From an uncultured Oscillospiraceae bacterium (GTDB taxonomy: Bacteria; Bacillota; Clostridia; Oscillospirales; Oscillospiraceae), in contig CALXFT010000023.1 of the NCBI GenBank assembly GCA_944387635.1, forward strand, positions 1 to 33,057: 33,057 bases of DNA. The letters are read 5' to 3'. The position numbers were made by a program, and so were the translations under genes. Under the pieces are notes generated by a model. The model did not search any database. It was given only the letters and a program-made list of their open reading frames with translations, and was not told the origin of the DNA. Of the stretch, positions 6,553 to 16,367 are shown piece by piece (the first letter of the stretch is position 1; each line of letters begins with the position of its first letter).

Positions 6553-9231
6553 GTGGAACACTATTTGAAGGAAGTTTCCGAGGTCTTCCAAGACGTCGGA
6601 AGCACACAAACCGGCTTGACCTCCGCCGAGGCCGCGAAGCGCCTGGAGAAAAACGGCAAGAACAAGCTGAAAGAGGCGAAAAAGCAGTCTCTGCTGACCC
6701 GGTTCCTGAACCAGCTGAAGGACCCCATGATCATCATCCTGATCGTGGCCGCTGTCATCTCCGCCTTTACGGAGTACTACGAGGCCGCCCAGGCCGGCAC
6801 CGCCTATTTCCCCACGGACACCGTCATCATCATGGCAGTGGTCCTGATCAACGCCATCCTGGGCGTGTTCCAGGAGAGCAAGGCTGAGAAGGCCATCGAG
6901 GCCCTGCAGGAAATGTCCGCCGCCACATCCAAAGTCCTGCGTGACGGGAAACAGATCACCGTCCGCAGCGAAGACCTGGTGGTCGGCGACGTGGTAATCC
7001 TGGAAGCCGGCGACGCCATTCCCGCCGACTGCCGGATCTTCGAGTGCGCCAGCATGAAGATCGAGGAAGCCGCCCTGACCGGTGAATCCGTCCCTGTTGA
7101 CAAGCTCATCAAGGCACTCACCGGCAACAAAGAGAACGCCGTGCCTCTGGGCGACCGGAAGAACATGGCCTACATGGGTACGACCCTGGTCTACGGCCGC
7201 GGCAAGGCCGTGATCACCGCCACCGGCATGGACACGGAGATGGGCAAGATCGCCGACGCCATTGCCAGCGCCGAAGAGGGCCAGACTCCCCTGCAGATCA
7301 AGATGTCTCAGCTGTCCAAGATCCTGACCAAGCTGGTTCTGGGCATCTGCGTGTTCATCTTCGCCTTCCAGTTGCTGATGCATCGCAACGACCTGGGCCT
7401 GCATGTGGCCCTGGAGAGCTTCATGGTCGCCGTGTCCCTGGCCGTGGCCGCCATTCCCGAAGGCCTGACCGCCGTGGTCACCGTGGTGCTGTCCATCGGC
7501 GTAACCAACATGTCCAAGCGCAACGCCATCATCCGCAAGCTCTCCGCCGTGGAGACCCTGGGCTGCACCCAGATCATCTGCTCCGATAAGACCGGCACCC
7601 TGACCCAGAACGTCATGACCGTGGTGGATACTTACGGCTCTGACCAGAAGGAACTGGCCGTGGCCATGGCTCTGTGCTCCGACGCCGAGATCGACGAGGC
7701 CGGCAAAGTCACCGGCGAGCCCACCGAGGCCGCTCTGGTGGCCTATGCCAGCAAGCAGGGCTATCACAAGCTGCAGCTGTCCGCCGCCGCTCCCCGGATC
7801 GGCGAGGCTCCCTTCGACTCCGGCCGTAAGATGATGTCCACCGTCCACAAGACCGAAAAGGGCATCGTTCAGTACACCAAGGGCGCTCCCGACGAACTGC
7901 TGAAAAAGTGCAAGTACGCTGTGGTGGACGGAAAGACCGTCCCCATGACCCAGGAGATTCTGAAAGCGATCCTGGCCGACAACAAGCGCATGGCCGACAA
8001 GGCTCTGCGTGTCCTGGCCGCCGCCACCCGGCTGTGGGATCAGGCGCCGGAGAGCTATGACCCCAGCTTCCTGGAGCAGGACCTGACCTTCCTGGGCCTG
8101 GAAGGCATGATCGACCCGGTGCGTCCCGAAGTGACCGCCGCCATCAAGGAGTGCCGCAGCGCCGGCATCGTCCCCATCATGATCACCGGCGACCACAAGG
8201 ACACCGCCGTGGCCATCGCCATGGAACTGGGCATCCTGAAGGACGTCAGCGAAGCCATCACCGGCGCGGACCTGGAGAAGATGTCCGACGAGGAATTCAA
8301 CCAGAAGGTGGAGTCCATCCACGTCTACGCCCGTGTGCAGCCTGAGCACAAGACCCGCATCGTCACCGCTTGGAAGAGCAAGGGCTACGTGGTTGCCATG
8401 ACCGGCGACGGCGTCAACGACGCCCCCTCCATCAAGAGCGCCGACATCGGCGTGGGCATGGGCATCACCGGCACCGACGTGACCAAGAACGTGGCCGACA
8501 TGGTCCTGGCCGACGACAACTTCTCCACCATCGTCGGCGCCGTCTCCGAAGGCCGCCGGATCTACGACAACATCCGTAAGGCCATTCAGTTCCTGCTGGG
8601 CTCCAACCTCTCCGAGGTTCTGTCCATCTTCTTCGCCACGCTGCTGAACTTCACCATTCTGAAGCCCGTGCACCTGCTGTTCATCAACCTGGTCACCGAC
8701 TGCTTCCCCGCTCTGGCTCTGGGCATGGAAAAGCCCGAGGCCGACATCATGCAGCGTAAGCCCAGAGATCCCAAGGAAGGCATCTTCAGCCGGGGCCTGG
8801 GTACCGACTGCGGCTACCAGGGCATGATGGTCACCGTTCTGACCATGATCGCCTTCTTCATCGGCGAGTACCTGGAGACCGGCCACTGGCAGTTCATGAA
8901 CATCGCCAACTGTGAAGAGGGCATGACCATGGCCTTCCTGACCATGTCCATGAGCGAAATTTTCCACTCCCTGAACATGCGCTCCCAGAGAGGCTCCGTC
9001 ATCGCCATGATGGCAAAGGGCAGCCAGAACTGGTACCTGCTGGGCGCCGCCGGCGTCTCCTTCCTTCTGACCACCGCGATCATCGAGGTCCCGTTCCTGG
9101 CCAACGCCTTCGGCTTCACCCCCATCAGCCTGACCGAGTACGGCATCTCCATGGCTCTGGCCATCAGCGTCATTCCCATTGTGGAAATCGTCAAGTTCTT
9201 CCAGCGCAAGGCCACGGGCTCCCGTCAGTAA
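6553..9231 (+). CDS. P2-type Ca2+-transporting ATPase
   Basis: An 892-residue membrane pump that uses ATP to export cations. Domains in order: N-terminal cation-ATPase domain (about 1-60), helices M1-M2, actuator domain with LTGESVP, M3-M4, phosphorylation domain with CSDKTGTLTQN (phosphorylated Asp345), nucleotide-binding domain, hinge TGDGVNDAPS, and M5-M10. Calcium-type ligands are present: PEGL in M4, SNLSEVL in M5 and NLVTDCFPALALG in M6, as in SERCA and bacterial LMCA1, so Ca2+ export is the likely role. The start is GTG 6553, 5 bases after GGAAGGA; the reading frame stays open upstream to 6316, but that part is the leader and has no family similarity. Monocistronic, with a strong terminator. 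Confidence 0.95.
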   Translation: MEHYLKEVSEVFQDVGSTQTGLTSAEAAKRLEKNGKNKLKEAKKQSLLTRFLNQLKDPMIIILIVAAVISAFTEYYEAAQAGTAYFPTDTVIIMAVVLINAILGVFQESKAEKAIEALQEMSAATSKVLRDGKQITVRSEDLVVGDVVILEAGDAIPADCRIFECASMKIEEAALTGESVPVDKLIKALTGNKENAVPLGDRKNMAYMGTTLVYGRGKAVITATGMDTEMGKIADAIASAEEGQTPLQIKMSQLSKILTKLVLGICVFIFAFQLLMHRNDLGLHVALESFMVAVSLAVAAIPEGLTAVVTVVLSIGVTNMSKRNAIIRKLSAVETLGCTQIICSDKTGTLTQNVMTVVDTYGSDQKELAVAMALCSDAEIDEAGKVTGEPTEAALVAYASKQGYHKLQLSAAAPRIGEAPFDSGRKMMSTVHKTEKGIVQYTKGAPDELLKKCKYAVVDGKTVPMTQEILKAILADNKRMADKALRVLAAATRLWDQAPESYDPSFLEQDLTFLGLEGMIDPVRPEVTAAIKECRSAGIVPIMITGDHKDTAVAIAMELGILKDVSEAITGADLEKMSDEEFNQKVESIHVYARVQPEHKTRIVTAWKSKGYVVAMTGDGVNDAPSIKSADIGVGMGITGTDVTKNVADMVLADDNFSTIVGAVSEGRRIYDNIRKAIQFLLGSNLSEVLSIFFATLLNFTILKPVHLLFINLVTDCFPALALGMEKPEADIMQRKPRDPKEGIFSRGLGTDCGYQGMMVTVLTMIAFFIGEYLETGHWQFMNIANCEEGMTMAFLTMSMSEIFHSLNMRSQRGSVIAMMAKGSQNWYLLGAAGVSFLLTTAIIEVPFLANAFGFTPISLTEYGISMALAISVIPIVEIVKFFQRKATGSRQ

Positions 9232-9251
9232 TTCCATACCGTATCCCCTTC

Positions 9252-9288
9252 GCGGACAGACCGGGAAACCGGTCTGTCCGCTTTTTTT
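9252..9288 (+). terminator. Strong terminator of the Ca2+-ATPase gene
   Basis: A perfect 13-bp stem (9252-9264 with 9269-9281), a GAAA tetraloop and seven T. Confidence 0.95.
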
Positions 9289-9431
9289 GTATGCCGGGGA
9301 TGGTTTCCAATGCGGAAAGTTGCGCCCCAGACGCACATTTTTCCACATAAGAAGGAATGTTTTGTGTAATTTAAACAAGGATTCGTGCAATAAAAACCGG
9401 TGTTTCTATATTATTCCCATATCCGCCCGCC

Positions 9432-9460
9432 TTTACTTCATCGGTGGAATGTGTTAAAAT
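9432..9460 (+). promoter_or_regulatory. Probable promoter of the peptide transporter operon
   Basis: TTTACT (9432-9437), 17 bp, TAAAAT (9455-9460) with an upstream TG that makes an extended -10. The leader to the first gene is about 140 nt and contains a hairpin at about 9527-9553 (CTATAAAGCCGGC paired with GCCGGTTCTATAG, imperfect). I see no gene in the remainder of 9289-9602. Confidence 0.45.
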
Positions 9461-9602
9461 ATACACATTGTATATTCTTTTCCCCGGTCGGGCGGGTTTT
9501 GCCCGGCGGCGGGATCTCGTCGCAACTATAAAGCCGGCCGCGCCGGTTCTATAGCCAGGCAGCCTCGGCGGCCTGCTTACCCCAAGCAAAAAATGAGAAA
9601 GG

Positions 9603-11603
9603 ATGATGAAGATCATGAAAGCAACGAAACGACTCCTTGCCCTGCTGCTTGCCGCGGCCATGACCCTGGCTATGGCGGCCTGCGGAGGCTCCGAGACTCC
9701 GGACCAGACCGAAGCCTCCACCGCCGCCGCACCGACGGAAACCGCGGCCCCCGTGACAGAAAACGCAGTCTTCCGGACTCTGTACGCCTCCGAGGTCACG
9801 ACCTTGAACTACCTGACCACCGGCAACGCCAATGAGTTCGGCATCGCCGCCAACCTGGTGGACTGCCTGGTGGAGTACGACTCCTACGGCAACGTGGAGC
9901 CCGCCCTGGCCGAGAGCTGGGAGCAGAACGAGGACGCCACGGTCTGGACCTTTAAGATTCGCCAGGGTGTGAACTGGGTGGACAAGGACGGCAACGTCGT
10001 CGCCCCCGTCACCGCCCATGACTGGGTCTCCGCCGCCCACTACGCCTGCGACGCCAACAACGACTCCGGCGTGTTCTACACCATGAGCGGCGTCATCGCC
10101 GGCGCCGACGCCTACTACGATTGGACCGCCTACCAGCTGGCTCTGCCCACCGCCAAGGACGGCACCGATGAGGACGGCAACCCCGTGAAGCTCATCACCG
10201 GCGAGGACGGCGAGGAGCAGGTCCTGGAGGAAGTACCCGAGGCCTCTGTGGAGGACATCGGCGTGAAGGCCCTGGACGACTACACCCTGGAGTTCACTCT
10301 GGAGTCCTCCCGTCCCTACTTCATTTCCATGGTCTCCTTCGGTCCCTATATGCCCGTCTACGGCCCCTTCCTGGAGGAGTGCGGCGACAAGTTTGGCACC
10401 AGCAATGAGTACCTGCTGTACTGCGGCGCCTTCGTCCTGTCCACCTTCGAGCCTCAGCAGCGCCGGGTCATGACCAAGAACCAGTCCTACTGGGAAAAGG
10501 AACAGGTGTTCCTGGACGCCATTGAGTCCACCTACAACGCCGAGGCCTCCTCCATCTCCGTGACCATGTACCAGTCCGGCGAGGTGGATTACGCCGACGT
10601 GTCTTCCGACCTGCTCAGCGCCATGATGGAAGATCCCGCTACCAAGGACCTGATCCATCCCACCCGTTCCGACACCTCCTACGCCTACTGGTATCTGTTC
10701 AACTTCGACGCCAACTTCGACGAAGAGTATGAGCCGGAGAACTGGGAGCTGGCCGTGAACAACGAGAACTTCCGCAAGTCCATTGTCCACGCCTTCAACC
10801 GGATGCCCGCTCTGGCCGCCAACGACCGGATTGATCCCGAGTCCATGAAGAACAACACCATCACCCCCGCCGCCTTCGCCTCCGCCTCCAAGGACTACGC
10901 CTACTACGACGGCCTGGCCGCCTACACCGACGGCGACAACTTCGACCAGGAGCTGGCCCTGGAGTACAAGGCTAAGGCTATGGAAGAGCTGACCGCCGAA
11001 GGCGCCACCTTCCCGGTGAAGATGCTCATGTGCTACAACCCCACCACCTCCAACTGGGCCAACGAGTGCCAGGTGGTCGAACAGACCATTGAGGGCATCC
11101 TGGGCGCCGACTATGTGGATATCATCATCCAGGCCGGTCCCGAGACCGGATTCCTCTCCGCCGTCCGCCGTACCGGCAACTACGCCTTCATGAAGTGCAA
11201 CTGGGGCGCCGACTACGCCGACCCGGAGACCTGGGCCGAGCCCTTCTCCGCCGACTCCAGCTACAGCTTCATCTTCGCCAGCGAAGATCCTGAGACCCAG
11301 GCCCTGTACGCCGAGTACCTGCAGCTGGTGGCGGACGCCAAGGCCATTACCAACGATATGGACGCCCGGTACGAGGCCTTCGCCACAGCGGAAGCCTTCC
11401 TGCTGGACCACGCCTTCGCCATCCCCTTCTCCATCAGCAACCGGAGCTATCAGATGTCCGATCTGAACGTGTTTGAGGGCCAGTACGCCTCCTTCGGCGT
11501 GGCCAGCTTCCGCTACAAGGATCAGCACCTGTACGACACCTCTATGAGCCTGGAGCAGTACCAGGCCGCCTACGCCGATTGGCTCGCCAACCTGGCCGGC
11601 TGA
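9603..11603 (+). CDS. Oligopeptide ABC transporter substrate-binding lipoprotein
   Basis: A 666-residue extracellular lipoprotein of the OppA/DppA class (SBP family 5). The N-terminus has Lys/Arg residues, a hydrophobic stretch and a lipobox ending AMAAC-GGS, so the protein is anchored by a lipidated Cys and followed by an Ala/Thr/Glu linker. The mature part contains the family pattern in which ligand is clamped between two lobes (for example LAESWEQNEDATVWTFKIRQ near residue 100). It is longer than typical OppA (about 540), partly through an acidic insertion near residue 180-210. First gene of the transporter operon. Possible starts are ATG 9603, 9606 or 9615; AAAGGA at 9598-9603 best fits 9615, but the signal peptide works with any. 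Murein-peptide substrate is inferred from the genes downstream. Confidence 0.92.
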   Translation: MMKIMKATKRLLALLLAAAMTLAMAACGGSETPDQTEASTAAAPTETAAPVTENAVFRTLYASEVTTLNYLTTGNANEFGIAANLVDCLVEYDSYGNVEPALAESWEQNEDATVWTFKIRQGVNWVDKDGNVVAPVTAHDWVSAAHYACDANNDSGVFYTMSGVIAGADAYYDWTAYQLALPTAKDGTDEDGNPVKLITGEDGEEQVLEEVPEASVEDIGVKALDDYTLEFTLESSRPYFISMVSFGPYMPVYGPFLEECGDKFGTSNEYLLYCGAFVLSTFEPQQRRVMTKNQSYWEKEQVFLDAIESTYNAEASSISVTMYQSGEVDYADVSSDLLSAMMEDPATKDLIHPTRSDTSYAYWYLFNFDANFDEEYEPENWELAVNNENFRKSIVHAFNRMPALAANDRIDPESMKNNTITPAAFASASKDYAYYDGLAAYTDGDNFDQELALEYKAKAMEELTAEGATFPVKMLMCYNPTTSNWANECQVVEQTIEGILGADYVDIIIQAGPETGFLSAVRRTGNYAFMKCNWGADYADPETWAEPFSADSSYSFIFASEDPETQALYAEYLQLVADAKAITNDMDARYEAFATAEAFLLDHAFAIPFSISNRSYQMSDLNVFEGQYASFGVASFRYKDQHLYDTSMSLEQYQAAYADWLANLAG

Positions 11604-11620
11604 TTGAACGCGCCATAAGC

Positions 11621-11724
11621 CAACTGTTTCAACGAGGGGCTGTGCAAACAGCCCCTCACAGTTGAGGCGGGCCAAGCCGCCTTCGCTTCGGAGCCTGTAT
11701 CCTCGTCCCTTCCCGGAAGGGACG
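11621..11724 (+). promoter_or_regulatory. Two intercistronic stem-loops between binding protein and permease
   Basis: The first is a perfect 10-bp stem with GCAA loop (11634-11657), extended by CAACTGT (11621-11627) with ACAGTTG (11658-11664). The second is CGTCCCTT with AAGGGACG (11704-11724). Neither has a T-run. Such hairpins after binding-protein genes commonly stabilise the upstream mRNA or lower downstream expression, giving more binding protein than membrane subunits; that role is inferred here. Confidence 0.65.
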
Positions 11725-11769
11725 GTGATATGTGCTCCGTAGACCATCCCATCCCCAGGAGGATCAACC

Positions 11770-12738
11770 ATGGCAAAGTACATCGTTAAGCGGGTCCTGC
11801 GGTCCCTGATCACCATGTTCATCATCATCACCATTCTCTTCGCCCTGCTGCGGCTCATGCCCATTGAAGGCTACTTTGAGAATTTCGATAAGATGAGTGA
11901 AACCCAAATCCAAGTAAAGCTCACCTCTCTGGGCCTCATGGACCCCCTGCCCAAGCAGCTGCTGCGCTTTTACAACCAGCTCCTCCACGGGGACCTGGGC
12001 GTATCCAATGTCTACCGCAGAGGCGTGGCCATTACGGAGATCATCGGGGAGAAGATCCCGGTCTCCATCAAGCTGGGCCTTATGTCCCTGTGCATCTCCC
12101 TAGCTGTGGGCCTGCCCCTGGGCATCCTCATGGCACGGTCCACCCGGACCAAGTACAAGATCGGGGACCGGCTGGGTACGGTGTTCATCGTCATCATCCA
12201 GGCGGTACCCTCAGCGGTGTACCACATTCTGATCCAGTTCGCCGGTTCCCAGACCTATGTGGGCAAGGAGATTTTCGGGCTTCCCATGCTGTTTGACGAG
12301 TCCAATCCCAAGAGCTACATTCTGCCGGTGCTTTCTCTGTCCATCGGCTCCATCGCCTACTACGCCATGTGGCTGCGCCGGTATATGGTGGACGAGTCCA
12401 ACAAGGACTACATCCGTCTGGCCCGGGCCAAGGGCGTCCCCGGCGGCGCCATTTCCCGCCGCCATGTGTTCCGCAACGCCTTCGTACCCATGGTCCAGTA
12501 CATTCCCAATTCCATCCTGTTCACCCTGATGGGTTCGCTGTACGTCGAGTCTCTGTACTCCATTCCCGGCATGGGCGGTCTGCTGGTGACTGCCATTAAG
12601 CGGCAGGACAACACCCTGGTCCAGGCCCTGGTGCTCATCTACGCCGTGATCTCCATTCTTGGACTGCTCTTCGGCGACATTCTCATGGGGATCGTGGATC
12701 CCCGGATCAGTTTTGCCAAGAAGGAGGGTTCCCGCTGA
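11770..12738 (+). CDS. Peptide ABC transporter permease, DppB/OppB type
   Basis: A 322-residue inner-membrane subunit with about six transmembrane helices, the first near residues 10-30. It carries the BPD_transp_1 coupling (EAA) motif at about 215-245 (YIRLARAKGVPGGAISRRHV followed by FRNAFVPM), through which it contacts the ATPases. ATG 11770 follows AGGAGG. It overlaps the next permease gene by one base (TGATG), so the two are translationally coupled, as expected for the heterodimeric channel of an Opp/Dpp importer. Confidence 0.95.
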   Translation: MAKYIVKRVLRSLITMFIIITILFALLRLMPIEGYFENFDKMSETQIQVKLTSLGLMDPLPKQLLRFYNQLLHGDLGVSNVYRRGVAITEIIGEKIPVSIKLGLMSLCISLAVGLPLGILMARSTRTKYKIGDRLGTVFIVIIQAVPSAVYHILIQFAGSQTYVGKEIFGLPMLFDESNPKSYILPVLSLSIGSIAYYAMWLRRYMVDESNKDYIRLARAKGVPGGAISRRHVFRNAFVPMVQYIPNSILFTLMGSLYVESLYSIPGMGGLLVTAIKRQDNTLVQALVLIYAVISILGLLFGDILMGIVDPRISFAKKEGSR

Positions 12739-13766
12739 TGAAACGACTGCGCTTTCGCTCTATGCGCAATGAAATGACCGACCAGCTGGGCGACAAGCTC
12801 AACGCCCAACTGGCGGACCAAATGGACGCCATGTCCGACGAGGAGAAGTTCTCCTTCGCCGAATTCAACGCCGCGGAGGCGGAACGGGGCGGCTACTCCG
12901 GCTACTCCTACTGGGGCTCCACCTTCCGGGCCTTCCGGCAGAACAAGGTGGCCATGTTCTTCCTGGTGGTCATGGTGGTCCTGCTGGCCTTTACCTTCAT
13001 TCAGCCGTACCTGCCCAATCAGAAGGACCCTCTGCTGATCCACAACGACGAGTGGGGCCTGCCTCTGAACAACGTACCCCCCTGTGAGGAATTCTGGTTC
13101 GGCACCAATGCCATCGGCCAGGACCTGTGGGCCAGAATCTGGTCCGGTACCCGAACCAGTCTGTTCATCGGCTTCGCCGTGGCCCTGGTGGAGGCGGTGG
13201 TAGGCATCCTGGTGGGCGTGCTGTGGGGCTATGTGCGTAAGCTGGACTTCTTCTTCACCGAGCTGTACAACGTCCTGGACAACATCCCCCAGACCCTGCT
13301 GCTGATCCTGATCTCCTACGTCATGAAACCCGGCGTGGACACCATCATCTTCGCCCTGTCCCTGACGGGGTGGCTGGGCATGGCCCGGTTCATCCGCAAC
13401 CAGATCATCATCATCCGGGACCGGGACTACAACCTGGCCTCCCGCTGCCTGGGCGTCTCTACGGGCCGGATCATTGTCAAGAACCTGCTGCCCTACCTGG
13501 TGTCCGTAATCACCATGCGCATGGCCCTGGCCATCCCCTCCGCCATCGGCAACGAGGTCTTCGTCACCTATATCGGCATCGGCCTGCCCCTGGATACCCC
13601 GTCCCTGGGCAATCTGATCCAGACCGGCCGGTCTCTGATGACCGTGGCCTCCCTGCGCTACCAGCTGTTCTTCCCGGTGGTGGTTCTGGCGCTGATTACC
13701 ATTTCCTTCTATATCATCGGCAACGCCTTCGCCGACGCCGCCGACCCCAAAAACCATGTCCGCTAA
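12738..13766 (+). CDS. Peptide ABC transporter permease, DppC/OppC type
   Basis: The 342-residue partner permease. It has a charged cytoplasmic N-terminus of about 65 residues, a first helix at about 70-92 (VAMFFLVVMVVLLAFTFI), the OppC-typical loop with FWFGTNAIGQDLWARIWSGT (FGTDxxGRDxxSR-like), then five helices and the EAA coupling motif DYNLASRCLGVSTGRIIVKN near residue 230. OppC-type proteins have this extended N-terminal part whereas OppB types do not. The stop TAA lies directly before the AAGGAGG of the next gene. Confidence 0.95.
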   Translation: MKRLRFRSMRNEMTDQLGDKLNAQLADQMDAMSDEEKFSFAEFNAAEAERGGYSGYSYWGSTFRAFRQNKVAMFFLVVMVVLLAFTFIQPYLPNQKDPLLIHNDEWGLPLNNVPPCEEFWFGTNAIGQDLWARIWSGTRTSLFIGFAVALVEAVVGILVGVLWGYVRKLDFFFTELYNVLDNIPQTLLLILISYVMKPGVDTIIFALSLTGWLGMARFIRNQIIIIRDRDYNLASRCLGVSTGRIIVKNLLPYLVSVITMRMALAIPSAIGNEVFVTYIGIGLPLDTPSLGNLIQTGRSLMTVASLRYQLFFPVVVLALITISFYIIGNAFADAADPKNHVR

Positions 13767-13778
13767 GGAGGGATCACC

Positions 13779-14831
13779 GTGCAATCCAGTGAGAATAATG
13801 TGATCCTCTCCTTTCAGGATCTGAATGTGAAGTTTACCCTCCGGGGCCAGACCCTCCACGCCATCCGGGGCGTCAGCCTGGATGTACTCCAGGGTGAGAG
13901 CATTGCCATCGTGGGAGAATCCGGCTCCGGCAAGTCCGTATTTGTCAAATGCACCATGGGCCTGCTGGACGCCAACGGATACATCAGCGGCGGGTCCATT
14001 CTCTACAACGGCCAGGACCTGACCACCTTCCGCACCGACGACGACTGGCTGAAGATCCGGGGCAAGGAGATCGCCATGGTCTTCCAGGACCCCATGACCT
14101 CCCTGAACCCCCTGAAGACCATCGGCAAGCAGATTCAGGAGGCGGTGGAGCTGCATCAGGGACTCAAAGGCCCCAGGGCAAAGCAGGCGGTCATGGAGAT
14201 CCTGTCTGACGTGGGCATCGACGATCCGGTCCGCCGGTACAAACAGTACCCCCACGAGTTCTCCGGCGGCATGCGTCAGCGGGTGGTCATCGCCATCGCC
14301 GTGGCCTGCCGTCCCAGGATCCTCATCTGCGACGAGCCCACCACGGCTCTGGACGTGACCATTCAGGCCCAGATCCTGGAGCTGATTAAGGCCATGCAGA
14401 AAAAGTACAACCTGACCACCATCTACATCACCCACGACCTGGGCGTGGTCGCCAATGTGGCCGACCGGATCGCCGTGATGTACGCCGGGGATATTGTGGA
14501 AGTGGGTTCCTGCGACGAGGTGTTCTACGATCCCAAGCATCCCTACACCTGGGCCCTGCTGTCCAGCCTTCCCCAACTGGGCGTGAAGAATGAGCCTCTG
14601 TACGCCATCCAGGGTACGCCGCCCAACCTGTTCCACGAGGTCCGGGGCGACGCCTTCGCCCCCCGGAATCCCAGAGCCCTGAAGATCGATTTCCTGGAAC
14701 GTCCACCCATGTTTGACGTTTCTCCCACCCACAAGGCCCGCACCTGGCTCCTGGACCCCAGGGCCCCCAAGGTGGAGCCTCCGGAGCATAGCCGCAGCCT
14801 GCGGGAGAAGGGAGTGAGCCGCCGTGTCTGA
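13779..14831 (+). CDS. Peptide ABC transporter ATPase, DppD/OppD type
   Basis: A 350-residue ATP-binding subunit. Walker A is GESGSGKS (about 47-54), the Q-loop is [12 protein letters not shown], the ABC signature FSGGMRQR, Walker [15 protein letters not shown] and the switch His is in YITHDLGVV. The C-terminal oligopeptide-transporter extension ([14 protein letters not shown], then a short Pro-rich tail) is present, but the Fe-S-type cysteine cluster seen in many OppD proteins is not. GTG start at 13779, 7 bases after AAGGAGGGA-type ribosome binding sequence. It overlaps the next ATPase gene by 8 bases. OppD and OppF subunits form a heterodimeric motor. Confidence 0.95.
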   Translation: MQSSENNVILSFQDLNVKFTLRGQTLHAIRGVSLDVLQGESIAIVGESGSGKSVFVKCTMGLLDANGYISGGSILYNGQDLTTFRTDDDWLKIRGKEIAMVFQDPMTSLNPLKTIGKQIQEAVELHQGLKGPRAKQAVMEILSDVGIDDPVRRYKQYPHEFSGGMRQRVVIAIAVACRPRILICDEPTTALDVTIQAQILELIKAMQKKYNLTTIYITHDLGVVANVADRIAVMYAGDIVEVGSCDEVFYDPKHPYTWALLSSLPQLGVKNEPLYAIQGTPPNLFHEVRGDAFAPRNPRALKIDFLERPPMFDVSPTHKARTWLLDPRAPKVEPPEHSRSLREKGVSRRV

Positions 14832-15759
14832 ACAGAGAAAGAAATTGGTGGAGGTCCAGGACCTCACCGTGAAATTCGGCTCCAAGCGGCATCCCTTCAC
14901 CGCCGTGGACCGCGTGTCCTTCCACATCTTCCAGGGCGAGACCTTCGGCCTGGTTGGGGAGTCCGGCTCCGGCAAGACCACCATCGGCCGGTCCATCATC
15001 CGCATCCACCCCACGGCCGGAGGCAAGATCCTCTACGGCGGCCGGCAGATCAACGGCCGGATCTCCCGGCAGCTGGATCAGGAGGTCACCCAGAAGATCC
15101 AGATGATCTTCCAGGACCCCATGTCCTCCCTGAACGAGCGGGCTAAGGTGGACTACATCGTCAGTGAGGGCCTGTATTCCCGGGGCCATCACCTGCCCGA
15201 AAAGGAGCGGCAGGAGAAAGTGGCAAAGGCCCTGTCCGATGTGGGCCTGCTTCCGGAGTTTGCCAGCCGGTTCCCCCACGAGTTCTCCGGGGGCCAGCGG
15301 CAGCGCATTGGCATTGCCCGGGCTCTGATTATGGAGCCGGACTTCATCATCGCCGACGAGCCTATCTCCGCCCTGGACGTGTCCATCCGGGCCCAGGTCC
15401 TGAATCTGCTCAGCCAGCTCCAGAAGGAGCGGGGCCTGACCTATCTGTTCATTGCCCACGACCTGTCCGTGGTCCGATTCATCTGCGACCGGATCGCCGT
15501 GATCCAAAAGGGCAAAATCGTGGAGCTGGCGGAGAGCGAGGAGCTGTTCGCGCACCCCTTCCACCCCTACACCCAGGCTCTGCTTTCCGCCATTCCCCAG
15601 CCGGACCCCATTGGGGAGCGGAACAAGAAGCTGCTGGTCTACGATCCGGACTGTCACCATTACGGACCGGAGAACCAGCCGTCCTGGCAGGAGGTCTGTC
15701 CCGGCCACTTCGTCCTGGCAAGCCAGGAGGAGCTGGAGCGGTATCGCGGCCAGCTGTAA
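14824..15759 (+). CDS. Peptide ABC transporter ATPase, DppF/OppF type
   Basis: A 311-residue ATP-binding subunit. Walker [10 protein letters not shown]-loop [12 protein letters not shown], signature FSGGQRQR, Walker [15 protein letters not shown] and switch His in FIAHDLSVV are all intact. The C-terminus has the oligopeptide-family tail ([19 protein letters not shown], and a later CPGHFVL). GTG start inside the previous gene (8-base overlap). Last gene of the transporter operon; a GC-rich hairpin follows 15 bases after the stop. Confidence 0.95.
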   Translation: MSEQRKKLVEVQDLTVKFGSKRHPFTAVDRVSFHIFQGETFGLVGESGSGKTTIGRSIIRIHPTAGGKILYGGRQINGRISRQLDQEVTQKIQMIFQDPMSSLNERAKVDYIVSEGLYSRGHHLPEKERQEKVAKALSDVGLLPEFASRFPHEFSGGQRQRIGIARALIMEPDFIIADEPISALDVSIRAQVLNLLSQLQKERGLTYLFIAHDLSVVRFICDRIAVIQKGKIVELAESEELFAHPFHPYTQALLSAIPQPDPIGERNKKLLVYDPDCHHYGPENQPSWQEVCPGHFVLASQEELERYRGQL

Positions 15760-15774
15760 CCACCCCATCTACCA

Positions 15775-15801
15775 CCGCCCCGGCAGGCCCTGCCGGGGCG
15801 G
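15775..15801 (+). terminator. Terminator-like hairpin after the transporter operon
   Basis: A perfect 12-bp stem (CCGCCCCGGCAG, 15775-15786 with 15790-15801) and a 3-base loop. The T-run is missing (AAGCAGAATTT follows), so termination may be partial and some read-through into the degradation genes is possible. Confidence 0.6.
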
Positions 15802-15924
15802 AAGCAGAATTTCGGAAGCTTTGATGTAATCCCCATGCTGAGTACAGCGCCACCAAAAATGAAAGTCATCAAAAATGTTTGAATTTTACCGTTGTTTTAG
15901 AGACTTTTATAGTAAACTTTAATG

Positions 15925-16246
15925 TATTTGTCGACTTAACACGGCAAAGCGTTTCAGAAAACGTCAGCCTTATGCATAGTGTTTCGATCACAGCCAGGCC
16001 CTTGGCTCTCCCTTTGGGGTAAGCGAAGCGCAGTCGCAGGAGTGAATGACAGCGTAAGTGGGCAGTCAGAGCCGCCCTCCCCCGGACCCCTCCCGGCGCG
16101 CTCTTCGTTTCGTGCAGGTATTGCCTTAAGCGCCAAATCGGTGCGGTCTCCGTGTCAATCGCAAGCATCCTGGCAACTGCCCAGACGGAAGCCTGCATAG
16201 GAGGAACGGTTATCTGAATTTTCTGTTGCGCAAAGTCGATAAGCAT
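15925..16246 (-). repeat. Repeat family B, long copy
   Basis: Read on the minus strand from 16246, the first 177 bases match 32855 onward at about 88% without gaps. The copy continues through a GC-rich body and a segment found also at 4414 (CTTGGCTCTCCCTTT in plus orientation). The outer end near 15930 (GTCGACTT) is a degraded inverse of the AAGTCGATAAGCA end at 16234-16246, so the unit has imperfect terminal inverted repeats. An open frame (15869-16246, minus) runs through it but is not convincing as a gene. This repeat and the next fill most of the gene-free stretch 15802-16367. Confidence 0.65.
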
Positions 16247-16290
16247 AATCCTTAAAATTAATCAAAAAGGCATCGCCTTGCGGCGCTGCC
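16247..16290 (-). repeat. Fragment of repeat family A joined to B
   Basis: On the minus strand this reads GGCAGCGCCGCAAGGCGATG then CCTTTTTGATTAATTTTAAG, matching the central hairpin and inner right arm of the A elements (24267-24302). The hairpin GGCATCGCC-TTGC-GGCGCTGCC lies at 16269-16290. It directly abuts the B copy. After it, up to the next gene, there is only a TGTGCCGC-AGCC-GCGGCACA hairpin at 16330-16349, just before the ribosome binding site. Confidence 0.6.
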
Positions 16291-16367
16291 GATGACGGAT
16301 TCGTCAGATCTTCCTTTGCGGAAAATTCCTGTGCCGCAGCCGCGGCACAGGCTGTGAGGTGTTTTCT

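Noticed and set aside
6367-9390. 1007-codon frame on the minus strand across the Ca2+-ATPase
   Set aside because: His/Gly/Asp-rich shadow of the ATPase gene, with no promoter, ribosome binding site or family similarity. The same applies to the long minus-strand frames over 9549-11864 and 12639-15026 and to the plus-strand frame 1858-3558 over the kinase.
15869-16246. 125-codon frame (MLIDFAQQK...) carried by repeat B, with a matching frame in the copy at 32855
   Set aside because: The frame is open in both copies, which looked like a repeat-borne gene. But of about 21 differences over 59 codons, roughly 10 are at first, 5 at second and 6 at third codon positions, so there is no third-position excess as selection on a protein would give. 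There is also no ribosome binding site.
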